Part shown: one piece after another, positions 13,331-64,000 of the stretch
How positions within the stretch are numbered: position 1 is the first letter of the stretch
Layout: each line of letters starts with the position of its first letter
DNA from: Lepturacanthus savala
Taxonomy: Eukaryota > Chordata > Actinopteri > Scombriformes > Trichiuridae
Length of the DNA stretch: 64,000 bases
Assembly: GCA_030544235.1 (NCBI GenBank)
Contig: CM060462.1
Coordinates: forward strand, 34,180,526-34,244,525
Direction: 5' to 3'
Translations under genes and position numbers: made by a program
The notes under the pieces: model-generated
Told to the model about the DNA's origin: nothing
Seen by the model: only the letters and a program-made list of their open reading frames with translations
Database searches by the model: none

Positions 13331-14649
13331 ATGTACCAATTTGCAAACATTTCCAGAACAGAAATGTGAACATTGGATAAAGCCAGGTTCAAAATTCTTG
13401 TTTCATTGTGTTAATATATTGAAGTCAAAGGGTTTTATAAAGGAATTATCGAATATCTTTTTATCATTCCAGAAATCACAAAATACTGTCAACTGTAGGA
13501 ATAAAAAACATCTGTACAACCCTTTAGATTACATTTGGAAATAAAAGTGGAAAGATTGGTGTGTGTAAAAGCTACTGAAGTGGAGAGTTCTGACTCAGAG
13601 TGTGAGTGAATTTTGAGAAAACTCCAGGAATCAACACCAGTCAACAAGATTTAGAGCTTTAAAACCTCCTTTGTATTTTTATGATCAGTTGCTTATACAA
13701 GTGACAGATTTGTGCAGGAGAAAATCAGCTTTCCAATGAAACCTCATATGACACAACTTTACTGTATTAGACAGCGACTACCACTGAGTTCAGGAGAAAT
13801 CTCACACACAAAACATGAACAAAGTAACAGAAACACCAATTGTGGACTTTGCGTTCATCACTTCTCTAAAAGAAAACAGGTCATGGAACCTAAATAGGCT
13901 AAATCTCATCACTGTGTGACAAAAAATAATTTGTAATTCACAGTGTGGCAGAAACCAATGTTTAGTTCCTGATTTTATACATTTAGCGCCTGAGGCTGGA
14001 AAAGATGCAGCGTGAGTCTTAATTTCCCATTTAAGTTTCCAGCCATGTTGAAATGTCACCATACGTACAGTTGAGCCCAGTCATCAACATTTCTAATTTC
14101 AGCTGTGGAGAGCTCTGTGTGTCATCAAACTGTACACAAAGACACACACACACACACCCCTGCTGTGACTTTATCTGTTGGCCGTGGGAACTTAAAAACA
14201 GAGGGCTAACCTTCAATTTAGCAAAGCCTCATATCTGCCTGTGCACCTGGAGACTAATATTCCAGACTGTCAGACTGGACAGGAGCCACTCTGCTTCCTC
14301 CCTAAAAAAAAATTAAATTATTATAATTTTCATCCCTTACATGTATATGTATATTTATTCATTCAAATAAATAAAGAATTTTGTACCTGAGATAAATAGT
14401 TTTTTGGACATATTTGTGCAATGTACCATAATTGTCAGTCATAAAAATATTCTTTTCTATTTTCTTCTATTTTCTTTCTATTCTATTTTCTTCAAGGCAG
14501 ATTACAAAATGAGAAAAAGGATAGATATATGAAATAATTGTTCGCGATTCAACTGACAATTATAATCATGAAAACATGAAAAAATAATTTGGGCTTAAAT
14601 GGGTTAATACTCCATCTGTCACTTTATTTAGTTAGTTTCTTTACACCTT

Positions 14650-14980
14650 ATTTGAATGGGTGTCATTAGCATTTTATCTTATACCAATACTGCTTATAAA
14701 TACAGATACTCTTATCAATACTCTGATCAGAACTACTTTTTAAATTTCCCATCTAAACCTCTGTATTTATTTAATTTTCTTGCCAAAGCTAAATTTTGCA
14801 ATATTACATTTACATTTGAACACACCATGATGACATTTGGCATCTCCATCACCTAATACTCATTTTTCAGAGCAGAGCTTGAACACATCATAATGTAATC
14901 TTATGGCACCTTGTTTACCAAACCAGCTCTAATCCTGTTGATTTAAACACAGATTGTTGAAATGACATAAAATAACTAAT
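14650..14980 (+). repeat. Dispersed repeat family S, copy 2
   Basis: Starts with gaatgggtgtcattag, close to gaatgggtttcattag at 22101, and shares the cttgaacacatcataatgta block and the aaaccagctctaatcc block with copy 1. No coding capacity is recognisable. Confidence 0.7.
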
Positions 14981-15847
14981 AATAAACTAATACATGTTAA
15001 ATACTTATAGTAGAACCATTCTTTCTTAAGCGTATGGGTGCTCAGATTCCCAATTAGGACCAGGTCCCAAAAAAGCTTGGTTCTCAGTGCCCATCACCAT
15101 CTCCCAGAGAGAAATGTCTCACTTTACAGGACGTTGATATAAGATTCTTTACTGCCTTCATGTAGGATGCATAAACATGAAATAGGGAACTAAATGGGCT
15201 AAATTCCATTTTTTAATAGTGTGCTTCTGTCCGAGGAACCTTTTGTAACTCAGGAATGTGATTTCCTTTTTCCTGACTGATCTTCTCTAATTCAGAGGGG
15301 TTTATTTTATATGAGAGATGTCTCTGATAGCAAAGGAGTCTATGATTATTTTTTCTATTACACCAGGCTTGGTTTTCCACTCTGTGACTAATGTTCACTT
15401 CTGTCTTACCAACTCAGGAGGACGTTCCAATTGATCCAAAGGCATCATGTGTTAGACTAAAGAACAACTGGGACGTTTCAAAGCAAACACGCCATTTGTA
15501 ATTAGCTTATTAGTTTATTTCTTCTAGAGTTTAACTCTGATTGAAGTAATGAGCCTGAATCAACCCAGGAAATGATGTGCATTTACATTAGTTGGAGGCC
15601 AAATTCTCCCATTTAATTAAACTGTGATGTTAAGATGTATTACGTTATTTTATTTTTGCCCTGCTGCTGCTTCCTCTGAAATGTTCCCTGGTGTGTGGTA
15701 ATACAAAACCACTTTTATGCTCTACATATCTGGAACAAACTCCCAGAAAACTGCAGGTCTGCTCAACTCTTTTTAATCAAGGCTGCAGAGAAAATAACTG
15801 AAACATAAAATACAAAAAAAACTAAAAAAAACTAAATAAAACTATAT

Positions 15848-15888
15848 CATATACACACCAACCAGGTTTATTGGTTGGTGTGTATATG
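15848..15888. repeat. Perfect 17-bp hairpin
   Basis: Left arm catatacacaccaacca (15848-15864), 7-nt loop, right arm tggttggtgtgtatatg (15872-15888), an exact inverted match. It abuts a 22-bp tandem repeat. Confidence 0.9.
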
Positions 15889-15942
15889 AGTTAACTTTGA
15901 GTTAACTTTTGTTATGAATTGAGTTAACTTTTGTTATGAATT
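15888..15942 (+). repeat. Tandem repeat, 22-bp unit
   Basis: Two identical copies of a 22-bp unit beginning gagttaacttttgttatg (15899-15920 and 15921-15942), after a partial copy (gagttaacttt) at 15888-15898. Confidence 0.9.
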
Positions 15943-16268
15943 GGCTTTAAACACCCTCACCTCACGTGTGTCCATCCAAAACACTTATGATGCAGGAAAA
16001 TGTGATTCCGCTATTTAAAAAAGGGGCCAGTGTTTGCTGAGGTCCCCCTTTTAGCTTTAAGGATGAAGCTTTTCTGCAACAACGCTCGAGATCCTCCCTG
16101 TCTTACATCATCTGTGGAAAGCTTAACATTATTCAGCCTCAAACATCCCTGGGAGCAGATCTGATGGTCCACTGAAATTAAGTCATATGGACGCCAGAGT
16201 TTGACAGGCTGTGCCACATCGGCAGAGGGCATCAGGCTTGAATGAAATGCCAGAAACCTCAGAATTAG

Positions 16269-16286
16269 TTTTTTTTTTTTTTTTTT
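16269..16286 (+). repeat. Poly-T run
   Basis: 18 T. Similar homopolymers lie at 19415-19432 (A), 19834-19854 (A), 31741-31761 (T), 47099-47118 (A) and 55091-55108 (T), plus a 14-C run at 62076-62089. Confidence 0.9.
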
Positions 16287-17579
16287 GACAGCTGAATGAA
16301 AAGAGAATTCATGTTCATAAGTTAGTTCTATTGGTCACATCTATTTACAGTGCATCATTCCAGGGTTTCCTGTATATTCACGATATTGTCCAGACCAAAT
16401 ATTGCAATATGCAATATTATCACGGCTAATATTTTCTACAATTATACAACATAATTGTATTGTTGCACTTTATGTTGCAGGAGCCCTGAAGTTTTTTGTG
16501 AGTTTGTTCCAGATAACAGTAGGTTAAAGTGAAGAGGAGCCAAAACGGCAAAATAAAGCTCAAGGGCTTAAATAAGTAAATAAAAAATATAAAAGAATAG
16601 TTGACTGCTTCTGTTGCAGGGAGGAGAAAGAGCTTTTTGGTGTTTTACACTGACCATTAAACCTGGGGTCATATCCTGCAGAAGCTCGAGCCAGGACCCA
16701 CATCCCACCCTGTTCCCACTTAGTCAGAAACCAGTCCTGCAGATCCCGCTGCGATTAAACCACCGCAGTGACCACAGTCCGCTCCGGCCGCTCTGACCCG
16801 AGGTGTGAGATTACAAGCGGAGCGGTTACAAATTAGCCTCAGGAGGGAAAAAAAAAAAAACTGCCCACACACGCCATGACATAAAGCATGACACATCTTT
16901 CACTCGGCTGTTGACATCCTGTCCTGAACTGCGGTTGGATGAGTGGGCCTGGTAATACACTCGGGGGGAAAAAAAGGATGTGACTCCACAGGTTAAATTA
17001 GCTTCTTTGAGTAACCGATGATTCACGCAGCAGTAATTTGCTCCGTAGCTTCTGTCAGAGAAAGAATGTTGAACATTTGGTGACACGCTCCCACACCAAT
17101 TAACAGTTAGTCAGAAGAATGTTGTTTCTATCTCATCTGACTTCGGTCTGAGTGGTAGAAGAAGCAGGGACCTGTAAAACCAACACCTGCATGTAAAAAA
17201 CACTTATTATTTATGTCAGGCTGATAAACTATTTACAAAATATAAGTATATTCATATTCAAGTGTATTCATAATCCTACTTAATTCAAAGTTTAAACATA
17301 TTGCAAGCTAAATATACTTTAAAGTACTAAACTAAAAAAAGTATCTGTTTTGCAGAATATTATGTTGGGGACCTATATATTTAAGAATGTTAAGTAGTAA
17401 TTAATCTTTTTGAGAAATATCAAGGAATTTGACCTTTTTTGGGCCTTGAACAGTTAGATATTTGAAACCATGTGAGAGAATATTTAAAGGGGAAATGACA
17501 TCTGAAACATGGACAGCAGATATAAATATGCAGATTTTTGTGAGTAATATTTAACAATTTAATTTATATGGTCATCGTT

Positions 17580-17665
17580 CGAGTAGAAAGTACAATTTTT
17601 ACCTTGAAATTGTACTTAAGTATGGTAATGGAGTAAATGTACTTAGTTACGTTCCATCACTGCTA
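17580..17665 (-). repeat. Fragment of a GTGGTGGAAAGTAACTAAGTA-type fish repeat
   Basis: The reverse complement begins with a gatggaacgtaactaagtac-like block and continues with aagtacaattt. Longer relatives lie at 41345-41720, 55997-57140 and 58740-59210. Confidence 0.6.
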
Positions 17666-17883
17666 AAGGCTGTTTAAATGTGGACAAAGCTTCTCTCTGT
17701 CCAGTTACGAACCCAGCATGTAAATTCATTTGTAACCCTGAGGAGCAGTTGATGACCTTCTCAAAGATAATAAAGAGAATCTCTCTGTGAGTTAAATCAA
17801 CGACTCTTTTGTCTCTCCTTTCTCCCTGAGTGCCGAGCGTGACCCTGAAACACTCGATCTCCCCAAGGATCGACCTAGTCTTC

Positions 17884-17940
17884 CTGTTTCCTCTCCTCTC
17901 CTCCTCTCCTCTTTTCCTCCCCTCTCCTTCTCCCCCTTTA
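17884..17940 (+). repeat. CT-rich low-complexity tract
   Basis: Almost pure pyrimidine (tcctctcctctcctcctctc and following), inside the 5' non-coding stretch. No gene context. Confidence 0.8.
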
Positions 17941-20900
17941 AGAATGAAGTCATCCTCATATGATTAAAGGCCATGTGTCTCTTCTCTACGCTGCATTAAT
18001 CAGAGCATACAAAGGCAGACAAAGAGCAAATTACCTCACTACTGACAGCAGCATTAATATAATCTCAGCTCGATGTATGAGGCAGCACTGCAAGTATTTT
18101 ATTTCCTAGAAGCAACTGCTGGCTTCCTTTTTTTTTATATTGTGATGTTATTGTTCAAAGGCGGAAATCCAGGGGGGGACACAAGGGACGTAACCAACCC
18201 CCCCCAAATCTAAATATATAATTTAGAATATTACAGAAATGTTAAATAAACATACAAGTGCTGCTGAACAACAATATGTTTCATAATTGACCCCACTTTA
18301 TTCCTCAAAGTGGTTTGGTCCAGATGCTGTCTTCCAGTGGGAGGGGCAAGCGGCTAACGGCTAACTTTGACAGCCAGTTAGTAGCTAGCTATGTAGAAGA
18401 AACCGATTAAACTAATAAGTAAAAGCCAGTAAGTCATTTATCACAGCACTTGTTCAAAAGTAGTCAAAAATCAGCCTCTTTTTTAACTGGTTAAGATCCG
18501 ACTTAATGATCGTTAACAAGCTCTAACGATGCAAGTTACCGTAGCGACAGCGACTAGGGGGAGAGAACCAGAAGAAGAGTAGAGAGAGGAGGACATGGGT
18601 CCAGCAAAGATTTTTAGTTTCATCATCTCATGTGCCTTATGTATAAATATAAATATATATGGAACATTGCTATAAATACTATTGTTATATCTAATGCCAT
18701 TACATATATTTGAACGTGCTGAGGGCTCAAACCTGCAAGGCAAGTTGTAAAAGGAGAGAGAGAAGAAGATAGTGGCAAATTATTATGTTGGATTTTGAGA
18801 TCTATGACCTCAAAGTTCTAAAACTCAAGGTGAACATATGTTAAAATGCCTCCTCCTTACAAGGCCTAAAAAAGAATATTTGTATGTATGAACATTTTCA
18901 CTGAGGAGTCGACAACTGCACTTCGATCACTAAGCCACAAACTCCACCCAGTGTGGAAAACAGAGATGTTGTTAAAAGCTTATAAATACATCAAAAGTCA
19001 ATGTTTGCGTCTTTCCTGAAAAAAATCTAAGTTGATTAATTTAGAAAGCCGCAGCTGAAATACTTTCTAATTAAAGGCTTTGGCGCAGTGACCACACAGC
19101 TCAAACAGTTTCCCGCAGTTGTGAACATGAGGATAGATTCGAGTATTTACTTATAAAAACATCACATCAGCCTTGTGGCATCTACTCTACTGTCTGTGCT
19201 GCTCTAAATGGCTTTGACCGAGGCCGTAGACAGACACATTACACCCAAAAACACTGGCACTGTCTCAAGTCTGCCATTGGTCTGCCTAAAGGCCTGCTCT
19301 GTGGTCTGAAGCCAAGAATAATGTTGTTGACCTATCGGAGGGACTGAAGTGGGGCAAATTGTGTCTGTACAAACAGTTTCAGCTCTGCTGTCCCTTTGTG
19401 ACCATTCAAGAGTTAAAAAAAAAAAAAAAAAACTCAAAAAAAAAATTCATTCTCTTCCGCTGTTAGACATGATACATGTTCGATGTTATTTTATCAGGAA
19501 GTGTTTTGATTTGATGTTTTAGTTTGAAAGTTCTTTGTCTATTTAAGCTTAAGTTAGCGACTTGTTAGATTTCCCAGAATAACTTGACAACTCCCACAGG
19601 AGAGAAGCCAAGAACATATTTGAATAGTTGTGGGTTGAATGCTGTAGGTCAGCGGGTCTCAACTGGTACGCTCGATAAGCCGACGTTAACTATTGAGTGA
19701 CAAGATTAAAATGCATTACTTAAAATGGACAAGTGGCTCTGAACCATTAAAAAAAATTTGACCCAAGAGGCTGAATAAATGGCCAGCGATTAATTAGCTG
19801 CTGAATTAATAACCGTTAATAAACATCAGCTGTAAAAAAAAAAAAAAAAAAAAATGTTAAACTGCAGGTTTATTATGCAACATGTGGACATGCTGTGGTG
19901 AGCTCATATGCTTTTTTTAACATGCAGACATGCAGCAGACTTGAAAACATATTTCTTAACTGATATTTAAAAAGCTATCTTTTTATGTGGCCCCTGTCAA
20001 ATTGAAGCTCTACGTCCCAGAGAGGCCTGGAGCACTTCTGTTGACTGGATCTACAGCGCTTTGCTGTTTTGGGAGTTTGTGTTTTTGGTTTTTCATCATT
20101 AATGTAAGATGACATTGGGCCACTTTTTGTTAAATCGCTTAGGACAATAACGCAATACCAAATATGCCTTTTCCATGTATATTCATGATTAATAATGACT
20201 ATTTCTGATCATTTTGTTTTGGAATTATGTGATAAAATATAATTATTCAGGCCCTATAAATCTTGAAATAGCTGCTGTGCCACTTTTTTTTTTGAATGGG
20301 TGGTTAGATTTGTCATGCCAGGCTATTTACCATGCACATTTCTAGTTCAGTCATAGAAACCATAAACTAATCAAATCACCTGTTTCTTGTCAAGCAGGGC
20401 CTGGGACCCCCAGATCTTAAATGGCCCATTGTACATGATACCCCCTATTCATTGTGTTTTGGTGTAAATGCAATAATTTGGGTTTTATGCAGCATTGTTT
20501 CACTTGCAGGATATTGTAGACATTGTATTTGTTTTGCAATTTTTTTAAACTTGGCATCATTTATGAATTAAAAGCACATTTCTGCTGATGAAAATGTTGC
20601 TGCCATTGCAGCACATTTTCCCTCGTTGGCCATCATGCAAATTTCACTACTGTGAAACCTGGTGGTGATATCGGCTTAATCTGCATTGTGTGAACTGGTT
20701 TGGCAACATTGATTTGATTGGATCAGACGTTCATGTAAAAGTTACACACTGTCGGTTTAATGACTGAGAAAAGTGTTTGTCCTGAGGAGTGTAGAAGAAC
20801 CACAGCCGGAGGTGGAGACAGCAATACTGCAGTCAGATAACTGAGTTAGTAATATCACAACACCCTTGTGGCTGCTTTGCTTTGTGTTCCACCGTTGGTG

Positions 20901-22099
20901 GAAAAACAGATCTGTCTTTTTTTTGCTGTTGTCATTGCTCTGTTATTTTTCAGCAGGGAATCGGACGGCTCTTGATGATGTAAGGACACAGTGACTGATG
21001 TTACCTTTTTATTTTTCCTGGAAATTTAAATGGAGGAATTTTCTGCTTGCTCAGCGACCTTAATGTCAGCCCCTCTCTCTCTCTTGTGACTTTCTTTGCA
21101 ATTTATTTTGCATCAATTTGATATCATGTTGATAGTTTTCTTGCTGCCCCAGAGGCTTCTCTTGACATATCTTCCCATCTGTTGTCAGATTTGTGTTTTA
21201 TCCACATCGATATCCTGCTCGCCAAGTTTAGAAAGAATACAAACTGTCGGCTGTAAAGCTGTCTTCCTTCTCTATGCATCTTTTTTACACAGACCAGGTG
21301 GATGAATACACAGAGCTTGAATATAAATCAGCTCTCAGAATTTGACTTGTTCCACATCCTGCTTCCTGCTGGCCCATCACGAAATGTTGACTGTCAGGTC
21401 ATTTAACAAAAAAACACACACACAAAAAAGTTCCGATATCTGGCTGGTCTGAGCCCAGGTTCCTCACCCTGTCTGCAAGTGGGTCGTTGTTTTGACCACG
21501 AGTTGTTAGTGCTGGGTTTTTATTGGCTGTCCATACAGGAAGTTCTACGACGCAAGGACGTTGACTGATTGCAGGTTGCCCTCGTCTGATCTGTAGTTCC
21601 TGAACTAGGCAGGTTAGCCAGTTCATGGATGGAGTAGTGCGGAGCTCCTCTGGCAGGATCGAAAGTCATATTTTCAAACCCACATGTCTGGATGTGAAAG
21701 GATATCGTCACTGTTCCTCACTTTGACCTTGTGTGCTCCTTCTTTGTCCAGACTGCAGAGCCGAATGTTTTTTCCACTCTGTCTGCCCATTTTAATGTTT
21801 TTTTCAGCATGGTGAGTCATAAATAAAGGGCGAGTTCATTGCACTGATCCAGTTTCTTCGAGCCAGACTCTACCAGTAGCAGAGAGACCAAAGTGTCCCA
21901 AAAGCATCTTAATGGAATGATAATCTCAGCCTGCTCTGCTTGGTGGAGTTATAACAAAGTTTAAGTTACAACACTGTGGTGCACTCTCACTTTCTACTCA
22001 ATAAGAGTCCAGATGTATTACTCATTATGAACTGCGTCTTTTGCAAAGAACAACTCTACCTGCAGTCATCTCTGAGTCAAAGTGTCAACCATCATTAAG

Positions 22100-22450
22100 A
22101 ATGGGTTTCATTAGGGTTTTATTAATACTGATACTCCTTATTGATTCTCTTATTGATACTTTTTCTATCATTTGCGAAACAGGTCTGAACTCAATGTCTA
22201 ATATTTAATTCATATTGCTGGAAAACAAACATACCGTATTTCTCATCCAAACATGTGAATTTATTAAAGGCTCTTGCCAAAAGCTAAATGTCTAATAAAA
22301 AAAAAGACTTTAAAAACTTTCTAATATTAACATTACTTTTGAAGTCATCATGACAATATTTTATTTACTGGGCTGACCTTGAACACATCATAATATAATT
22401 TTATGGCATCCTGTTTGGCTGGTGTTTGTTATTGCATTGTGTAATTTTTA
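22100..22450 (+). repeat. Dispersed repeat family S, copy 3
   Basis: The longest-reading copy. It aligns with copy 2 at both ends and with the reverse complement of copy 1 in the middle (aattcatattgctggaaa, ctcatccaaacat). The opening part has a gggtttcatta/actgatactcc-like block, suggestive of a non-autonomous DNA element, but I cannot name the family. Confidence 0.65.
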
Positions 22451-22493
22451 GAAAACAATTCTTACTGTTGTCACTCGCCATTTATTCCAGCAT

Positions 22494-22880
22494 CTCGGAG
22501 AAGAACACACACACTGTCAAATCTCACACTCGTCACATACATGTGGTTTCGCACAGGAAGACGCTTCAGCAAAACTGTTGCTTTTTAAAATAATAAAATA
22601 CAAAAACAGGCAAAATAATCAATACTCGTACCTCGCAGAAGAACACATACACAGTCAAATCTCACACTTCAAAAAATTGTTCAAATTAGCTAATCCTTGT
22701 ATTACACTAATCACATTACCACCAAGCAGTCACTTATGAAAAGATGTGCTTAATGAACCAGGAGCTCACATCTTACAAAACATAACATAAACAGTACCAT
22801 GAAATTTAAAAATAAGTAATGCAAAAATAATTTCAGAGCTGATGACGTGGAATTATCAGGAAGACGCTTCAGCAAAACTG
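22494..22880 (+). repeat. Local direct duplications of two short blocks
   Basis: A 24-bp block starting caggaagacgcttcagcaaa is exact at 22554-22577 and 22857-22880. A block agaagaacacac...gtcaaatctcacact occurs near 22498-22530 and again near 22636-22669 with small changes. The order suggests partial segmental duplication or a repeat with internal repeats. Confidence 0.8.
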
Positions 22881-24247
22881 GGTGTTGCATTCAATGACCA
22901 CAGGACAAATGAGCTTAATCAAAATAAACAACAAAAGCAACCAGTGTGAGAAGCATGGCAAGTGAAATCATTTACAATATATTAACTCTGTTACATAAAT
23001 CACTGGTACTGACCCAAAAGAAGCAGTACCAAAAAGTTTTTGGTAACATCCATATAGATGACAGCTGTTGATGTTACACAGCCTGTTCTATACAGATGTT
23101 ATTGGTTCAATATGACTTCAACTACGTTTTATACATTCGAAGCTACATAACCACCATAGAAGGGACAACATGTGATGACTTGTACAAACGGGGATATGTT
23201 TACACAATCACTCTCTTCGTAGACATTCATGGTATTGAAAAAGAACTTTTTCAGTCACTGACCACATTAAAAAATTTCCAGAGCTTTTCTGGCCCTTAGA
23301 AAGGTTTTTGACGGATAAAACGTCCACGACTTAAATATATGGAATACAAAGATTTGTAACGAACAGGGTTATAGCTGGGGGTGTCCTGTCAACAATTTTA
23401 CACACATAGGTCACATGGGTTTTTTTGTTGCAGTACCATGAGTGTCCACTGGGAAAAAACGTTGTGCTGCTGAGAGGCGGCAACCTATCCAGGTTTTATA
23501 ATACATCTATGGACACAGCTATTCCACTTCCTGTTTAGGGGGCGGGGTTAGAGGTGTGTCCAGTGAGGCTGCAGAGTGTCGGTGCTGGTGCAGGGTGGGG
23601 TCACGGAGGGGTGTTTTCTCATTCCACAGACGCCGGGCTCGGTGTAGCTCTAAGTGATTCACTGAGGAATTTGTTTACTTGTGGCGAAGCTACAAATAAC
23701 TGCAGGGTTTATATGGGGCGAAAAACTACTTCCCCTCCAGGCAGCCGTACAACATAAACAGAGCTGTGAGGGGAAATACTGGAGCATCTTATTAAAGCAC
23801 AACCACTACACATGTTCCACACAGCCACATGGATCCCATTACTCACCGAAGAGCTTTTTTTTTTCCATCAGGACTGTTGGCCCCAACTCCCTCATCCTCA
23901 TTCTGGCAATTTGTCTTCCTCTGACTTAAATAGATCCTAAAACCATGTTATTAATCTGTCTCGGACTGACGCTGTTTGAAAATATGCAAGAGGAAAAGCT
24001 CGCTCTGCGCCATCCAGACTGACAGTGTTTCAAGACAATGTTTGGCACCAGCCCAGCGTTTTTGCGAGCTTGACCCACAAACAAATTATACACACCTCCA
24101 AAGTCTAGTCACAACTCGTCCTCAAACTTTTGGCACTAGCATGAGTGTGTATGATATATAATATGTGGCGTCTTCTCATTTATTTTCCCTGGTGTGTGTG
24201 TATTTGTTTTCTTCTTCTCACCATGTCTTCCTCTGTTTCCCCCACAG

Positions 24248-63028
<38,781 letters not shown>

Positions 63029-64000
63029 GTATTTACTCCGCCTCCTCCCCCACTGTCCTTCTTAAATCTTAAAGGATAAACAGATAAAACATTGTGGGAC
63101 ATTTCTTGTGTTAGTAAGGTGCATTATTCCAAATTAAAATCCGTTTTTTGTCATTTACAAATGAATTAGCTGCTTTCTTCAGGTCAGAAGTTGTTTTAAT
63201 TTTTTTTTAAAAAGCCAAAAGTTTCAGCATACACAATTGCATTAAAGTGAGTATAAACTGATATAGAAGTTTCATGGGTCATGAACATGGTCTGGTTTAG
63301 AATATTTCACACTATTTCACACTACTTTAGGCTTGGGTGATATCAAGCTATTATGCTATACCAGGGTATTTAGAAATCATCAAACAGTGTGATTTTCAAT
63401 TCTGTCAAAAATATAAAACTAAAACCTAGAATTAAACAGAGATGCTGTATTAAAGAGACTAGGTTTTATTACAGGAGTAAGGTATTATTCAGAGTTCTAT
63501 CAGAGATAAAGCAGCAAAAGCTTCTATCGTTTGAAGAATGAATTGCCCTACAATATGAATACATTTGAATTCTATGTTTAATTTTGTTAGTAAGCGCTGT
63601 TTAATAATCACAAAAGTCCACTCGAGGGTGTGCTTTACTGTCATTATCGGTGCAGCAGTGATACATCAGGAAAGAAGCATTGACATCAGTGAATCAGATT
63701 TCTAATAGATTGGCTCTAAACTTGGAATTGCTGACTGTCCGCTATAATTTGAGTCAGTTCACGTCCACTTCTGAGAAACTTTATCAGAAAGACTCATACA
63801 TTACCCAGCATCCTCAACACACCTGAAAGCGAGAATGTCCACTGCTTTTCTGTAGAAATGCAAAGTGCTGGATTTCACAAATACTGTCATATATCGTATA
63901 TATGACTGTAAATGAAGTAGAACAAGCTTGGTGGAGATATAACATGTTTGCTCTGGGAAAATAATAGTTTTATCGTGACTTTAATGGAATATCAGGACTC
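63029..64000 (+). other. myo9a: myo9a intron 20, continues past the window
   Basis: No further exon is seen before the window ends. A ggcttgggtgatatc block at 63332 resembles the left end of the hAT-type MITE at 50345; its partner end was not found. Confidence 0.75.

Noticed and set aside
23500..23780. G/C-richer patch as an alternative promoter or first exon
   Set aside because: No CpG-island density, TATA or start codon leading in frame to exon 1; not supported.

Overview
The window is vertebrate nuclear DNA, most likely from a ray-finned fish. It is AT-rich, holds widely spaced short exons with canonical GT-AG borders, very long dinucleotide microsatellites, and a dense set of small non-autonomous DNA transposons of kinds common in teleosts. 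The species cannot be named from the sequence.

One gene is supported: an unconventional class IX myosin on the + strand, best matched to myosin IXA (myo9a; teleost duplicate aa or ab not resolved). Twenty consecutive internal coding exons lie between 24248 and 63028. Joined, they give 2157 coding bases, exactly 719 codons with no stop and consistent phases at every junction. They run from just before switch I of the motor, through the cardiomyopathy (TEDS) loop, switch II and relay helix, the class-specific loop 2 insert, the second actin-binding segment and the converter, to just before the neck. The P-loop exon, the N-terminal Ras-association-like domain, the IQ neck, the C1 zinc finger and the RhoGAP domain are not in the window. 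The gene therefore continues on both sides.

Layout: 1-24247 is non-coding as far as I can see, presumably a very large 5' intron. It holds a piggyBac-like MITE with TTAA flanks (576-1029), a diverged relative (7382-7800), a three-copy dispersed repeat (7795-8165, 14650-14980, 22100-22450), a 97-unit GT tract (9462-9655), a perfect 17-bp hairpin (15848-15888) and local direct duplications (22494-22880). From 24248 to 40548 are exons 1-9 (switch I to relay helix). From 44528 to 47867 are exons 10-12 (lower and upper 50K). From 50114 to 58164 are exons 13-17, coding the class IX loop 2 insert. From 59789 to 63028 are exons 18-20 (actin-binding helix-loop, converter, approach to the neck). Introns carry hAT-type MITEs, long-palindrome MITEs, an unclassified repeat seen about six times, and several nested insertions.

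No previously undescribed gene system was found. The most interesting signals are splicing-related. A (TG)n tract of about 165 bp ends 36 nt before the small, frame-shifting exon 14. A pyrimidine tract of about 140 bp precedes the symmetric exon 13. Exon 12 has a CA-repeat acceptor. All three sit in the part of the gene coding the loop 2 region that makes class IX myosins unusual. Exon numbers used here count within this window only.
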